Positions 27,201-34,011 of a DNA stretch of 44,017 nucleotides are shown one piece after another (the stretch's first letter is position 1; every line of letters starts with the position of its first letter). Below the pieces are notes generated by a model that saw only the letters and a program-made list of their open reading frames with translations, had not been told where the DNA came from and searched no databases. The position numbers and the translations under genes were made by a program. The DNA is from Candidatus Limnocylindrales bacterium (GTDB lineage Bacteria > Moduliflexota > Moduliflexia > Moduliflexales > JAUQPW01): positions 1 through 44,017 of the forward strand of contig DATMBG010000013.1 in NCBI GenBank assembly GCA_035559535.1, written 5' to 3'.

Positions 27201-28393
27201 TGTGGCGATTACTCGAAACCCCTATAGGAGTATCCATTGTCATCCTCAGCTACCATTTCGATGAGCCGGAGGTTGTAGAGCAGTTGAAAGAGTGCTGGCA
27301 GGCTAATTCCCGACGTTTATTCCATATACCTCCGGATATGGGTCGGTTACACAAACTCTGGCTTCAGACATTCTGGGGTGGACTGATCTTCATACTTACC
27401 CAGATTCTGATGAGGTTCCTGGCAACTCAGCCCGAGTTTCAACCCATCAATCTGGTAGAGCTCAAAGATGCTTTTCTCCGTCCGAACCCGGAATACCAGA
27501 AGCTGGTGAGGGTACTGGAATGCCTGGAAGATCCAGACTCAGGTTTCACCCAGGCTTTAGAAGTACTATTAAGCCGCAATACTTCCTTTGACGTATATTT
27601 AATGATAGCCCTGGAATGGACCTTCATCTACCATGGTTCACGGGATCCAGGAGGCGTCCTGGCTGCACTGGATCGTATCCACCGGGAAGGCTGCTCATGG
27701 TTCAGGCAATCGGCCCTGTTTGTAGCTTTCCATACCTTGGACAAGGCCCGGCGTGTTGAAGACGAGTGGCTGGAGACCTATGCCCGTATGACCCGGGAGA
27801 CGATTCGATCCACCCAGGCAACCTTTCAAACGGCAAAAAGAACCTACTCTTTGCTCCCCCATATGGCCTGGGCGGAGGTCGTCTTCGATAAACATCGTCC
27901 TGCCGGACGCGCCCGCTTTATTCCAGAATTTTTAAGGGATGCCATTGCTTCCGGCCATATCGCCTACGCCCGGCGTACCATCCTGGCGGGGGTCGTCCTC
28001 TCCCTCATCTACCGTCGCCATCAACTGGCCTTGGATGCCCTGCGCAGTGCCCTGGAGGTCCAGGATGATCGGCTTCAAGATCTCCTTATAAATGCCCTGG
28101 CAAACATTCGATTTTATGAACAAGAAACTGTAGACCGCTTCCTGGAACACCAGGATGCCAGAGAACTGGCCAGGCGGGTCGCCTCCATCACTCCTACCAT
28201 TTTGTTCGGTCATATCCAAAACTGCTTCGATGAATTCTTCTATCATGGAATAATCCACTCGGATGATTTTCGAACTGAAGTCGTCGGAGCCCTTCGATAT
28301 AGACTCCAGGCTCAAAGCCCAACCCAATGGCTCCGACATGTCGTCAAACGATACGTGAATGCCTTTTTGGGTGAGAAACTTTTCCCGATGTAA
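24218..28393 (+). CDS. Lon-protease-like domain fused to STAND NTPase with helical repeats
   Basis: A giant cytoplasmic protein of about 1390 residues (numbering below is from an in-frame TTG at 24194; the ATG at 24218 is residue 9). Residues 1-240 are helical. Residues about 247-350 match the Lon S16 protease fold: GEGRSAGLAFAYLAL (Ser260 aligns with the Lon nucleophile), then REKVLAAKESGIRVLVIPEDN, but the catalytic Lys position reads Arg302. A STAND-type NTPase follows: GRKEEEEELL, Walker A GDPGIGKSALL (424-434), Walker B VLILIDGIDEA (528-538), RGLPSESI and the GNPLY motif of the winged-helix arc. Residues about 700-1399 are helical repeats, probably the sensor. No clear ribosome-binding site was found. 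Confidence 0.75.
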   Translation: MMKGHFGPFQTFLERFDQALKEAKPLKLQNCAIRPEFLSLLSLERLIEFHNLLEESPLASYLDRKIIQKLQAEIVYRGLVKIPRDFNVFKSFVQKQYPKDALTLSLDRLSQIVQTPTDWMQQEIAFLSELRQLRELGSRFEEVLTKILSTFWPETIQNKAVTHILFVRSKQLHNLVVENYVRPAIVRRIATIGNPAGEKIFATLSNLGEEFEETVQGIQFNLMSQNLLETRLEYEFDDSLISWTDFYGEGRSAGLAFAYLALAYQEPLYRNLGPYLACFGSYKDGIIGRVEQIREKVLAAKESGIRVLVIPEDNIPEIQNDREGCRVIKYRSGPVGEALNFVAQELTRLVDGLPEELKPVKGRHPFYQVGLKAGPGIVSWELVQERSRGFVGRKEEEEELLRFLIQQPRGYLFVEGDPGIGKSALLSQLIQDLLGEGDREGRPPDLLELVTGLGKQGLTLAFHLCYAGNRISIDVPRILSSLMQQLAVQGGQHTFIPPERSSHALLNLARAVVAQRKGKVLILIDGIDEALSVHPSHRHTAILETFLPGHLPDGVFILISARRGVLPTIPNPFIPSFRLELRGLPSESIHQLLFETLNRVGRPINLSSFSEKDIEAVRRVSAGNPLYIRMLAEDLIQGRLRMDGAHQLPLGVEGYFEDIFRRLCVNSRWATLRDCLLLLAVSRDYLSVDQVRAILDLSWIEAQEAIEGELQSILIKNTTTSEVLSYQLFHEKFREFLVNLFLGKLPEVVSRLNRHLVRQALRIPAMEAVLEPAHLTRVRQQLLTYCRRWRETGDAYPLLYLPGHLYETDAGEELEALLRKTDFLEVKLRRLADPFLAAEDIRYLTLVLLKGGRDQDVVELALTEKGFQRDGIVLALRGAGPNYTLQIHGIVNALITVQPSDLSPFQRMQFRWSRYFLSHPQVPASILNARRAAIKVAYSLGMDEVLVQAAQEDSQVVRVMLIPYLYHFWKERRDRGWHLIQHLCSRPRLSQPWNLWRLLETPIGVSIVILSYHFDEPEVVEQLKECWQANSRRLFHIPPDMGRLHKLWLQTFWGGLIFILTQILMRFLATQPEFQPINLVELKDAFLRPNPEYQKLVRVLECLEDPDSGFTQALEVLLSRNTSFDVYLMIALEWTFIYHGSRDPGGVLAALDRIHREGCSWFRQSALFVAFHTLDKARRVEDEWLETYARMTRETIRSTQATFQTAKRTYSLLPHMAWAEVVFDKHRPAGRARFIPEFLRDAIASGHIAYARRTILAGVVLSLIYRRHQLALDALRSALEVQDDRLQDLLINALANIRFYEQETVDRFLEHQDARELARRVASITPTILFGHIQNCFDEFFYHGIIHSDDFRTEVVGALRYRLQAQSPTQWLRHVVKRYVNAFLGEKLFPM

Positions 28394-28590
28394 GGATAAA
28401 CAGAGATCTAAAACGGTACCTTCCTATCCTCTTTCCTTTCCATGGTCCTATCTCTCTTCGATCTCTAAGAATTTTAAAAAACTTACAACGGATCGGTTAA
28501 ATAAATCCTCAGACAGGGGTTTATAAGGATAGAAAACAAAAAAGTAAGGAATTTTCCTGAACGCTCCCGAAATTTTTACTCCTTCTATGA
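28394..28590. other. Gap after the STAND gene
   Basis: No gene, hairpin with T-run or repeat could be supported here. It is AT-rich and contains several short runs of C and T only. Confidence 0.5.
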
Positions 28591-28833
28591 ATTCACCGGG
28601 AAAGTATTGTCTTACTACCTAGATGCTATCCTTATTTCATACAGGCTGAATCCAGGGATGAACAACAATTTCAGCAATTCGTAGCAGTAAACAAACTTAT
28701 CGAGGCTTCTATCCCTCTGATACAAGAAATCATGGGTAAAGTAGCGATTCCCGAGATACTGCGAAATCGCTTTTACCCAATACCCCTTGAAATCCATGAT
28801 CCAATCTACCAATGGTCATACCGATGGTCATAG
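28591..28833 (+). pseudogene. Possible decayed small gene, unrecognised
   Basis: One frame stays open for about 80 codons and reads like protein: CYPYFIQAESRDEQQF, then FVAVNKLIEASIPLIQEIMG, PEILRNRFYPIPLEIHDP, ending YQWSYRWS and TAG at 28831. It has no usable start. An ATG at 28587 in another frame gives MNSPGKYCLTT and then stops, so a single frameshift would join them. It overlaps the methyltransferase start by about 38 bases. Family unknown. It may instead be a real gene with a rare start. Confidence 0.35.
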
Positions 28834-29473
28834 AGAAACAATATCCAGGGTTATTCAAAGGATAGCCGTAGACGCCTGCAGAAGTCGGCTCCTATCCGGG
28901 ATAACTCACTCAGCAGGTCGAAACCGGGCTCAGAAAATTCTCAAGATCCTCCGGGGATGGCTTCCCGAAACCGGAAAGATTCTGGATATCGGTACCGGTA
29001 TGGGATATGTAGCCGAAGCCATCCAGGAGGCTGGTTACCGGGTAATGGCCTGTGACATTGCCGACCTCTGCCTCGTGGATCTCCCTCGAGTCCTTGCAAA
29101 TGGTACCCAACTCCCTTTCCCTGATTCCCTCTTCGATGCTTCGCTCCTGATCACAGTCTTACACCATCTACCCGCTCACCTTCACCTACCTGTACTCCTG
29201 GAAGGGGTCCGGGTGTTGCGGCCCAAGGGACGTCTCCTGATCCTGGAAGATACTTACCAGGGTTCTTTCGAACGGTTCATAACCTATCTGCAGGACAGTC
29301 TGATGAACCTGGAATTTATCGGGCATCCCCACTCGAACCGGGACCTGAAAGGATGGAGGAATTTGATAAACCGGCTTGGGTTACGTTTGATCCATCATAG
29401 CGAATTTGTTGCGTGGTTTGGCCCTTTTCGGATGCGGCATGCAATCCTGGTGATCGAATCGGCGGGAGTCTGA
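28796..29473 (+). CDS. Class I SAM-dependent methyltransferase
   Basis: About 225 residues from the ATG at 28796; a TTG at 28787 is also possible and neither has a good ribosome-binding site. The Rossmann-like fold shows motif I KILDIGTGMGYVAEAI, motif II VMACDIADL, motif III/IV region LPFPDSLFDASLLITVLHHL and motif V RVLRPKGRLLILEDTY, the pattern of the type 11 small-molecule methyltransferases. The C-terminus (GLRLIHHSEFVAWFGPFRMRHAILVIE) is usual. It lies 400 bases after the Lon/STAND gene on the same strand, so membership in that module is uncertain. The substrate is unknown. Confidence 0.85.
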   Translation: MIQSTNGHTDGHRETISRVIQRIAVDACRSRLLSGITHSAGRNRAQKILKILRGWLPETGKILDIGTGMGYVAEAIQEAGYRVMACDIADLCLVDLPRVLANGTQLPFPDSLFDASLLITVLHHLPAHLHLPVLLEGVRVLRPKGRLLILEDTYQGSFERFITYLQDSLMNLEFIGHPHSNRDLKGWRNLINRLGLRLIHHSEFVAWFGPFRMRHAILVIESAGV

Positions 29474-29539
29474 TCCTTTTTCTCACCCCATCCTACTCCG
29501 TAGACGGGGAAGGTCTTATAATCTATATGAATCTCTGCT

Positions 29540-29590
29540 CTCACCCCTAGCCCCTCTCCCACGCTGCGGGAGAGGGGAGTTGGGGAGTGA
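29540..29590. repeat. Hairpin CCCCTCTCCC-GGGAGAGGGG
   Basis: CCCCTCTCCC and GGGAGAGGGG flank ACGCTGC, with further symmetry outside (CACCCCTAG / TTGGGGAGTG). A related half-hairpin is at 34226-34272. It sits between the methyltransferase and PDZ genes and resembles small palindromic elements scattered in many genomes. Confidence 0.65.
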
Positions 29591-29748
29591 AAGCAGCCCC
29601 ATGAGGCCAAAATTAAGTAAACCGTGTAATAGTTTTGTTTTGACATTCCGGGTATACCAGGGTATTCTCGAATTAGGGAATTTTCATGTGGTTGAATTAA
29701 TTAACCTAAAGGGTCTCTTGCAACAGGGGATCCAATCAGGAGGTTTCA

Positions 29749-31260
29749 ATGAAACGATTTTTCTCAAAGATCAACACGTCGGGTACGTATAGAGGGATGT
29801 CTTTGTTTTTTCCAGATCTGAAATCCCCCCACCAGGCTATAGGGTACCTGGGAATCCCACGGATTCTTAAAGGAATGTTCTGGTTGTTTTTGTTTTGGAA
29901 TATAGGTCACGCAGAGGCAGGATGGCTGGGAATCGAACTCCAAGAAAGACTTATAGACCCTGCCAGAGGTTTATCGGTGGTCATGGTAAAGGCCGTAATA
30001 CCTGAGAGTCCGGCGGCTATAGCCGGGATTCAACCGGGTGATCTTCTTCTTACCATCCAGGGGAAACCTGCCGTCCGGGTTCAAGAGCTTATCCATGAGA
30101 TTCAAACTCTTCCACCGGGAACCCAACTTCCCATTGAATTGCTTCGATCCGGTCAAAAGTTGACCCTAACCCTGACTCTTGGGAGTTTACCAACCCATCT
30201 TTCACCGATCCCTTCTCAACCTGACACTTCGTCTTCGAGTTCTTCCCAGCAGAAAAACAGGTCGGAAACTTCCCAGGTTCCCGAATTTTCAACTTCCTTA
30301 TCCAAAAACCAAGAAGACCGAAAAGTTAGCCTGGAGCTGGAGACATATAACGCAGGATTTTTCTCCTTAGACAAGCCTAAAGGGTGGACGGTTATTACAG
30401 CCGGAGCCTGTTCCACCCTGGCCTTTTTAATCCGAGATCCTTCGGAATCTCTTCGACAGATTTTCTATTTCAGCCTGGCCGGACCGGTTTATATGAATAT
30501 TCAACAAAAGCAACAAGATTATCAGTACATGCGTATGGGCGGCATTCCCATTCCCTGGATTGAGATGCCTGTGGTAGATCCTCTGACGCCAGGCAATTTT
30601 CTGACCCAGTTTCATCTCATGGTCCAGACTCAGGCAGCCCGACAATTTATGCCGAAAGCACCCGACCTGGAAAACCTCCAGATTATCTCGACCACTCCTC
30701 AACCCAGTTTCTTAGGGGGTCAAACAGAATTAATTCGGGCTCTGTTTGTCCAGGATAATAAACTGGGTGAGGGTTTATTTCTACTTACAGTAACTCCTGC
30801 CCCCATAGGAAGCATTGCCTTCGGGTCGATGTTTGTAGGAATCACCGCTCCTAAACAAGAGTTTCGATTTCTTGAAGAAACCCTTATTAAATCTGTTCAA
30901 AGCTTTACGATAAGTCAATCTTATATAAATAACTGCATCAGACAACAAGATCAGGATACTAAAGCCCTTCTCAAGGCTGGAAAGACCCTCGGCGAGGCAT
31001 CAGACTTAATTATGAAAAGCTGGGAAGACCGCAATAAGGTGGAAGATATCCTCTCTGAAAAGAGAAGTGATGCAATTTTGGGAAAAGAGCGACTTTATGA
31101 TCCTGCTACCAAAGAGGTCTATGAATTTAAAAATGGTTTCTACGATCAATATCAACTAAATCAGAATAAATATGAAATGAATAACTTACAACCTTTACCT
31201 CAGAACGACTATGAGCTTTGGATGAAAACCCCTCTGGATGGGTATAGACATCTTAAATAG
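29749..31260 (+). CDS. PDZ-domain envelope protein
   Basis: A 503-residue protein with AGGAGG before the ATG. A hydrophobic segment (residues about 41-58, ILKGMFWLFLFWNIGHAEA) acts as signal peptide or anchor after an unusually long N-terminal lead. The PDZ domain spans residues about 58-145: GWLGIELQERLIDPARGL, AVIPESPAAIAGIQPGDLLLTI and GTQLPIELLRSGQ. A serine-rich linker (residues about 170-200) follows, then an uncharacterised domain starting YNAGFFSLDKPKGWTVI and running to the C-terminus. There is no trypsin-like protease domain. It is probably a periplasmic protein that binds C-terminal peptides; the role is unknown. Confidence 0.85.
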   Translation: MKRFFSKINTSGTYRGMSLFFPDLKSPHQAIGYLGIPRILKGMFWLFLFWNIGHAEAGWLGIELQERLIDPARGLSVVMVKAVIPESPAAIAGIQPGDLLLTIQGKPAVRVQELIHEIQTLPPGTQLPIELLRSGQKLTLTLTLGSLPTHLSPIPSQPDTSSSSSSQQKNRSETSQVPEFSTSLSKNQEDRKVSLELETYNAGFFSLDKPKGWTVITAGACSTLAFLIRDPSESLRQIFYFSLAGPVYMNIQQKQQDYQYMRMGGIPIPWIEMPVVDPLTPGNFLTQFHLMVQTQAARQFMPKAPDLENLQIISTTPQPSFLGGQTELIRALFVQDNKLGEGLFLLTVTPAPIGSIAFGSMFVGITAPKQEFRFLEETLIKSVQSFTISQSYINNCIRQQDQDTKALLKAGKTLGEASDLIMKSWEDRNKVEDILSEKRSDAILGKERLYDPATKEVYEFKNGFYDQYQLNQNKYEMNNLQPLPQNDYELWMKTPLDGYRHLK

Positions 31261-31310
31261 CTGTTACCAAACCCAATTTTGGGTTTTAATTTTCTTCGGC
31301 CTTAAAAGCT

Positions 31311-31666
31311 GTGCAAATTTTGCATCTCAAAATTCCCCCTTTATCGGAGTTACAGTGGGCATTGGAAGTGATCGACCGTCAGATGCATCAGATGACGCGG
31401 CTCATTGAGGACCTGTTGGACCTTGCTCAAATTACCAGCAACAAGCTGGAACTCCATAAGAGCCGGGTCGAATTGGGGGGAGGTGATAAATGACTCTGAT
31501 CGCCGTGACCGGCTGGAGCCAGAAGATGGATAGATACCGCTCCAAGGAAGCCGGGTTCGATCATCACGTGGTTAAGCCGGTGAATCCTACCGCTCTGCTG
31601 CATCTGCTGGAACAGGCTGTATTGAGTCAGCAAAAGCGCCACCTGACAAACTATCAGACCGGGTGA
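31311..31666 (+). pseudogene. Relic of a hybrid histidine kinase / response regulator
   Basis: 31311-31493 encodes part of a histidine-kinase dimerisation helix pair (ALEVIDRQMHQMTRLIEDLL, DLAQITSNKLELHKSRVEL) lacking the phospho-accepting start and the ATPase domain. In another frame, 31490-31666 encodes the C-terminal part of a receiver domain (LIAVTGWSQKMDRYRSKEAG, then FDHHVVKPVNPTALLHLLEQ). Intact hybrid proteins have about 250 or more residues between these pieces. The two fit one ancestral gene that lost its middle by deletion and its start by decay. Confidence 0.75.
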
Positions 31667-31733
31667 AAATCCGGTCGGATAGTTTTTCTATCCTTGCCCT
31701 CAAGGTAATAAATCCTACAAGGGGAACGAAAGG

Positions 31734-31910
31734 GTTTTTTGTGTATCCGTATCCATTTAGTAGGTGGAAAAAGAAACACCCCCCTGGCCCCCCTCCAGGA
31801 GGGACTGACGTAGGGTTGCTGCTGCTGAAGCCCCTCCTGGAGGGGGGCCAGGGGGGTGTTCAGACAGAAAAAAGTGACCCCTACTAAATGGTTACAGTTA
31901 CGTTTTTTGT
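31734..31910. mobile_element. MITE, copy 2, with 9-bp target duplication
   Basis: The element (31743-31901, 159 bp) has terminal inverted repeats of about 24 bp: GTATCCGTATCCATTTAGTA at the left, and at the right the complement of GTAACTGTAACCATTTAGTA. The inside is a large C/G-rich palindrome centred on the CTGACGTAGGG-TTGCTGCTGCTG part. It is flanked by the exact direct repeat GTTTTTTGT (31734-31742 and 31902-31910), which marks insertion with a 9-bp duplication. No transposase is encoded. Confidence 0.9.
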
Positions 31911-31918
31911 TATTTTCG

Positions 31919-31947
31919 TTGACAGGGAGTTAATCAGGTTGTAATAT
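31919..31947 (+). promoter_or_regulatory. Consensus sigma70 promoter of the carD-like gene
   Basis: TTGACA (31919-31924), a 17-base spacer and TAATAT (31942-31947) give a near-perfect promoter. Predicted initiation near 31955 leaves a leader of about 155 bases. It lies 17 bases past the MITE end. Confidence 0.8.
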
Positions 31948-31954
31948 ATTTTTC

Positions 31955-32109
31955 TGTATAAAAATCACCTATCAGGTCTTAAGTACCTGAACTTTTAAAC
32001 AGATTAAGGTTATAGAGATCATTTTTGATCGTTTTGATAAGCCCTCAAAGATAATCTTTAAAACTTTGAGGGCTTTTCTTTTTTGTCTGAGGGCGTCAAG
32101 GAGATGGGT
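31955..32109 (+). promoter_or_regulatory. Structured leader RNA with intrinsic terminator, upstream of carD-like gene
   Basis: The leader contains the palindrome GATCATTTTTGATC (32017-32030) and a 12-bp hairpin AAGCCCTCAAAG / CTTTGAGGGCTT (32039-32050 / 32064-32075) with a 13-base loop ATAATCTTTAAAA, followed by TTCTTTTTTG. The last is a classic rho-independent terminator, 30 bases before the gene. A homologous leader precedes the RRM gene at 33805-33957. The arrangement suggests attenuation, or a small RNA that ends here. Confidence 0.7.
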
Positions 32110-32670
32110 ATGCTAAAATTTAAGAAAGGAGATCAGGTAGTTTACCCTCTTATCGGGCAAGGAAAAGTTGTAGAGGTCTCCTACAAAGAGTTCTACGGAG
32201 AGAAAAAGTTATTTTACACACTGAGATTAGAAGCCAGAGGGGTTAAAAGTATCGTTTATCTTTCTGTAGAATCCAGTGAAAAATTAGGACTTCGAAAGGC
32301 TATGACCCGGGAAGATATTCCGGAGGTGATGGCTATATTACAGAGACAGACTTCAACAGAGGAGGTTATTCTGGATAACAAAAGATCATCGGAAAGGCGT
32401 ACAAAACAAATTGAGACCTTGAGAGTAAGAGGATTTCAAGGGCTAGCTCTGGTGGTATCTGATCTTTATAGCTTCTTTCAAACTAATTCACGAAAACCAG
32501 GCATGGAGAATGACCTCTATAAATCTTCTTCTCAAGAATTAGGAAAAGAGCTTGCCGTTGCTTTAGAAGTGGATTTCAAGGAAGCAGAAAAGATGATTCG
32601 TGAAGCTCTATCGCAAAAAGATCAGTCTTTGCAGTTTCCCCAGATCGATCTCTCCAAAGACAGGAGATAA
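32110..32670 (+). CDS. CarD/CdnL-family transcription regulator
   Basis: A 186-residue protein from the ATG at 32110, chosen because AAGGAG lies 6 bases before it (an ATG at 32104 abuts the ribosome-binding site). The N-terminal Tudor-like RNA-polymerase-interaction domain reads MLKFKKGDQVVYPLIGQGKV, then VVEVSYKEFYGEKKLFYTLR and IVYLSVESSEKLGLR. The C-terminal helical part (MTREDIPEVMAIL onward) resembles the DNA-binding half of CarD. These proteins stabilise the open promoter complex, often at rRNA promoters. Its leader is shared with the RRM gene, pointing to joint control. Confidence 0.85.
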   Translation: MLKFKKGDQVVYPLIGQGKVVEVSYKEFYGEKKLFYTLRLEARGVKSIVYLSVESSEKLGLRKAMTREDIPEVMAILQRQTSTEEVILDNKRSSERRTKQIETLRVRGFQGLALVVSDLYSFFQTNSRKPGMENDLYKSSSQELGKELAVALEVDFKEAEKMIREALSQKDQSLQFPQIDLSKDRR

Positions 32671-32726
32671 TCAGATAATGTTTTGATCTCAACAGCCTAA
32701 TTTAAATTTATCAAGGGTATAAAAAA

Positions 32727-32978
32727 ATGAGTAACAAAAAAATTCGGAGTTTTGACTGTGGGGTTGTTCACGAGGTGGTACAAATTTACCTGACAGAGAA
32801 AAGAAGCCTTGGACTAGAAAGTCAAAGAAGCTATTTTATCCAATGTAATCAAGAAGACTGCCAGTATGTAGAAGAAAACAAGCTGCCCTGTCCTCTCAAT
32901 CTGGCTATGTTTGCTGAAGAACTCAATGAGCGCCGGCAAAAGATGAAGCAACGTAAAGAAAATGCACAAGATCATTAA
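32727..32978 (+). CDS. Small Cys-containing hypothetical protein
   Basis: An 83-residue protein, not recognised. It begins MSNKKIRSFDCGVVHEVVQI and includes FIQCNQEDCQYVEENKLPCP, with four cysteines (one near residue 11, then a C-x5-C and one more), which could hold a metal. The C-terminal 25 residues are a charged helix (EELNERRQKMKQRKE). It follows the carD-like gene by 56 bases on the same strand, with AAGGG upstream of its ATG, so it is likely co-transcribed. Confidence 0.6.
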   Translation: MSNKKIRSFDCGVVHEVVQIYLTEKRSLGLESQRSYFIQCNQEDCQYVEENKLPCPLNLAMFAEELNERRQKMKQRKENAQDH

Positions 32979-33480
32979 GCTGGTTGCCGGTAATTAAGAT
33001 CAAGCCTATTAAGATTACAACTTCTTCTTGTATCCTTCTTTGTCTGGACAAAGTGCCGAATATAATCTTTATTATCGACTCCCTGGATTATCCAGTGAAT
33101 TCTTATTCGACAAGAATTGCCCTGATCGCCTGAACTATTCGGTCTTCCCTTCCTATTACTTTAGCTATATCCTCATGGTTTGGTGGGTAAGTTCTAAAAT
33201 AAGTATTCCTTTTCCTTTGGACCCCGCTATTTTAATCTTCTTCGGATTATCTACAAAGAACTCGGAGTAGATCTTTTACAACTTTTCCCCTTCTTAACTT
33301 TCAACCCCGAGGAGGGATCAATACTTTCAGGATAATACCTTTTAGTATGAAAATAAATTTTCATACTAAAAGGCATACGAAATCATGGGTATAGTCGTCG
33401 GCTTATTCGAGATGAGCTGTTACCGTCAGACTAACCGTCGAAGGTGGTAATAAGAAGATAACTTTAAGATTTCTAACCTC
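32979..33480. other. 500-base gap between converging genes
   Basis: Apart from the 36-base palindrome at 33338-33373, no gene is supported. An 80-codon open frame (33028-33270) starts without a ribosome-binding site and is rich in aromatic residues with no domain signature, so it is not called. Confidence 0.5.
33338..33373. repeat. Perfect 17-bp-arm palindrome
   Basis: CCTTTTAGTATGAAAAT (33338-33354) and ATTTTCATACTAAAAGG (33357-33373) are exact inverted repeats around AA. It could be a bidirectional end signal for the converging small-protein and RRM genes, or the site of a DNA-binding protein. It lacks the GC-rich stem plus T-run of a textbook terminator. Confidence 0.7.
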
Positions 33481-33804
33481 TTACCAGCGTCTCTCCCTTG
33501 GGTTATTCTTGCCTCGATAACCACCTCGATTCTTATCTCCACCATTTCTATCATTCCGTTTCGGTCTTGCTTCATTGACTACCAGGTTTCTATCTCTGAA
33601 CGTTTTTCCATTTAACAGACTGATAGCGTTCTGAGCTTCTTCCTCAGAAGACATTTCCACAAAACCAAACCCCCTGGATTGTCCTGTGTATTGATCGGTA
33701 ATGATATTAACGGAGGTAACAGTACCTGCTTCTCCAAAAAGGGCCTCCAAATCACTAACGGTGGTTTGATAAGAAAGATTCCCGACATATAAATTCGTTG
33801 ACAT
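33481..33804 (-). CDS. RRM-domain RNA-binding protein
   Basis: A 107-residue bacterial RRM protein. RNP2 is LYVGNL (residues 5-10) and RNP1 is RGFGFVEM (44-51), with the supporting aromatic residues intact; the one domain ends near residue 80. A glycine/arginine/asparagine-rich tail (RNDRNGGDKNRGGYRGKNN) follows. It binds single-stranded RNA; cyanobacterial relatives are cold-regulated. AGGAG precedes the ATG. Its 150-base leader is homologous to that of the carD-like gene, and the protein might bind that leader itself, which is inference. Confidence 0.93.
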   Translation of the reverse strand: MSTNLYVGNLSYQTTVSDLEALFGEAGTVTSVNIITDQYTGQSRGFGFVEMSSEEEAQNAISLLNGKTFRDRNLVVNEARPKRNDRNGGDKNRGGYRGKNNPRERRW

Positions 33805-33957
33805 GAGCGATTCTCCTAAACAAAAAGCCCTCAGAGTTCTAAAGATAACCTCTGAGGGCTTTATTGAAAAACTATAAAGCGATCAAAAATGATCTTTATT
33901 GACTGAATTGGTCCAGAAATTCTGGATTCCTACACAAGCTAAGATTTAAATTAGCTA
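33805..33957 (-). promoter_or_regulatory. Structured leader RNA with intrinsic terminator, upstream of the RRM gene
   Basis: On the minus strand GATCATTTTTGATCGCTTT (33881-33894 plus flank) precedes AAGCCCTCAGAG / CTCTGAGGGCTT (stem arms at 33850-33861 and 33825-33836 on plus coordinates), with loop GTTATCTTTAGAA and then TTTTTG. Compared with the carD-like leader, one stem pair changes from A-T to G-C on both sides while the sequence is otherwise nearly the same, which supports a conserved RNA hairpin. Confidence 0.7.
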
Positions 33958-33963
33958 CATAAT

Positions 33964-33992
33964 AAATTAGCCTCTCTTTTAGTTTCTGTCAA
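33964..33992 (-). promoter_or_regulatory. Promoter of the RRM gene
   Basis: On the minus strand TTGACA (33987-33992), a 17-base spacer and TAATTT (33964-33969) form a sigma70-type promoter. The nearest MITE end lies 19 bases upstream of the -35 box. Confidence 0.65.
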
Positions 33993-34011
33993 TGAATAAT
34001 TTTTCCAATAA

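Noticed and set aside
33028-33270. 80-codon plus-strand open frame
   Set aside because: No ribosome-binding site, aromatic-rich composition, no similarity to a known family; probably chance.
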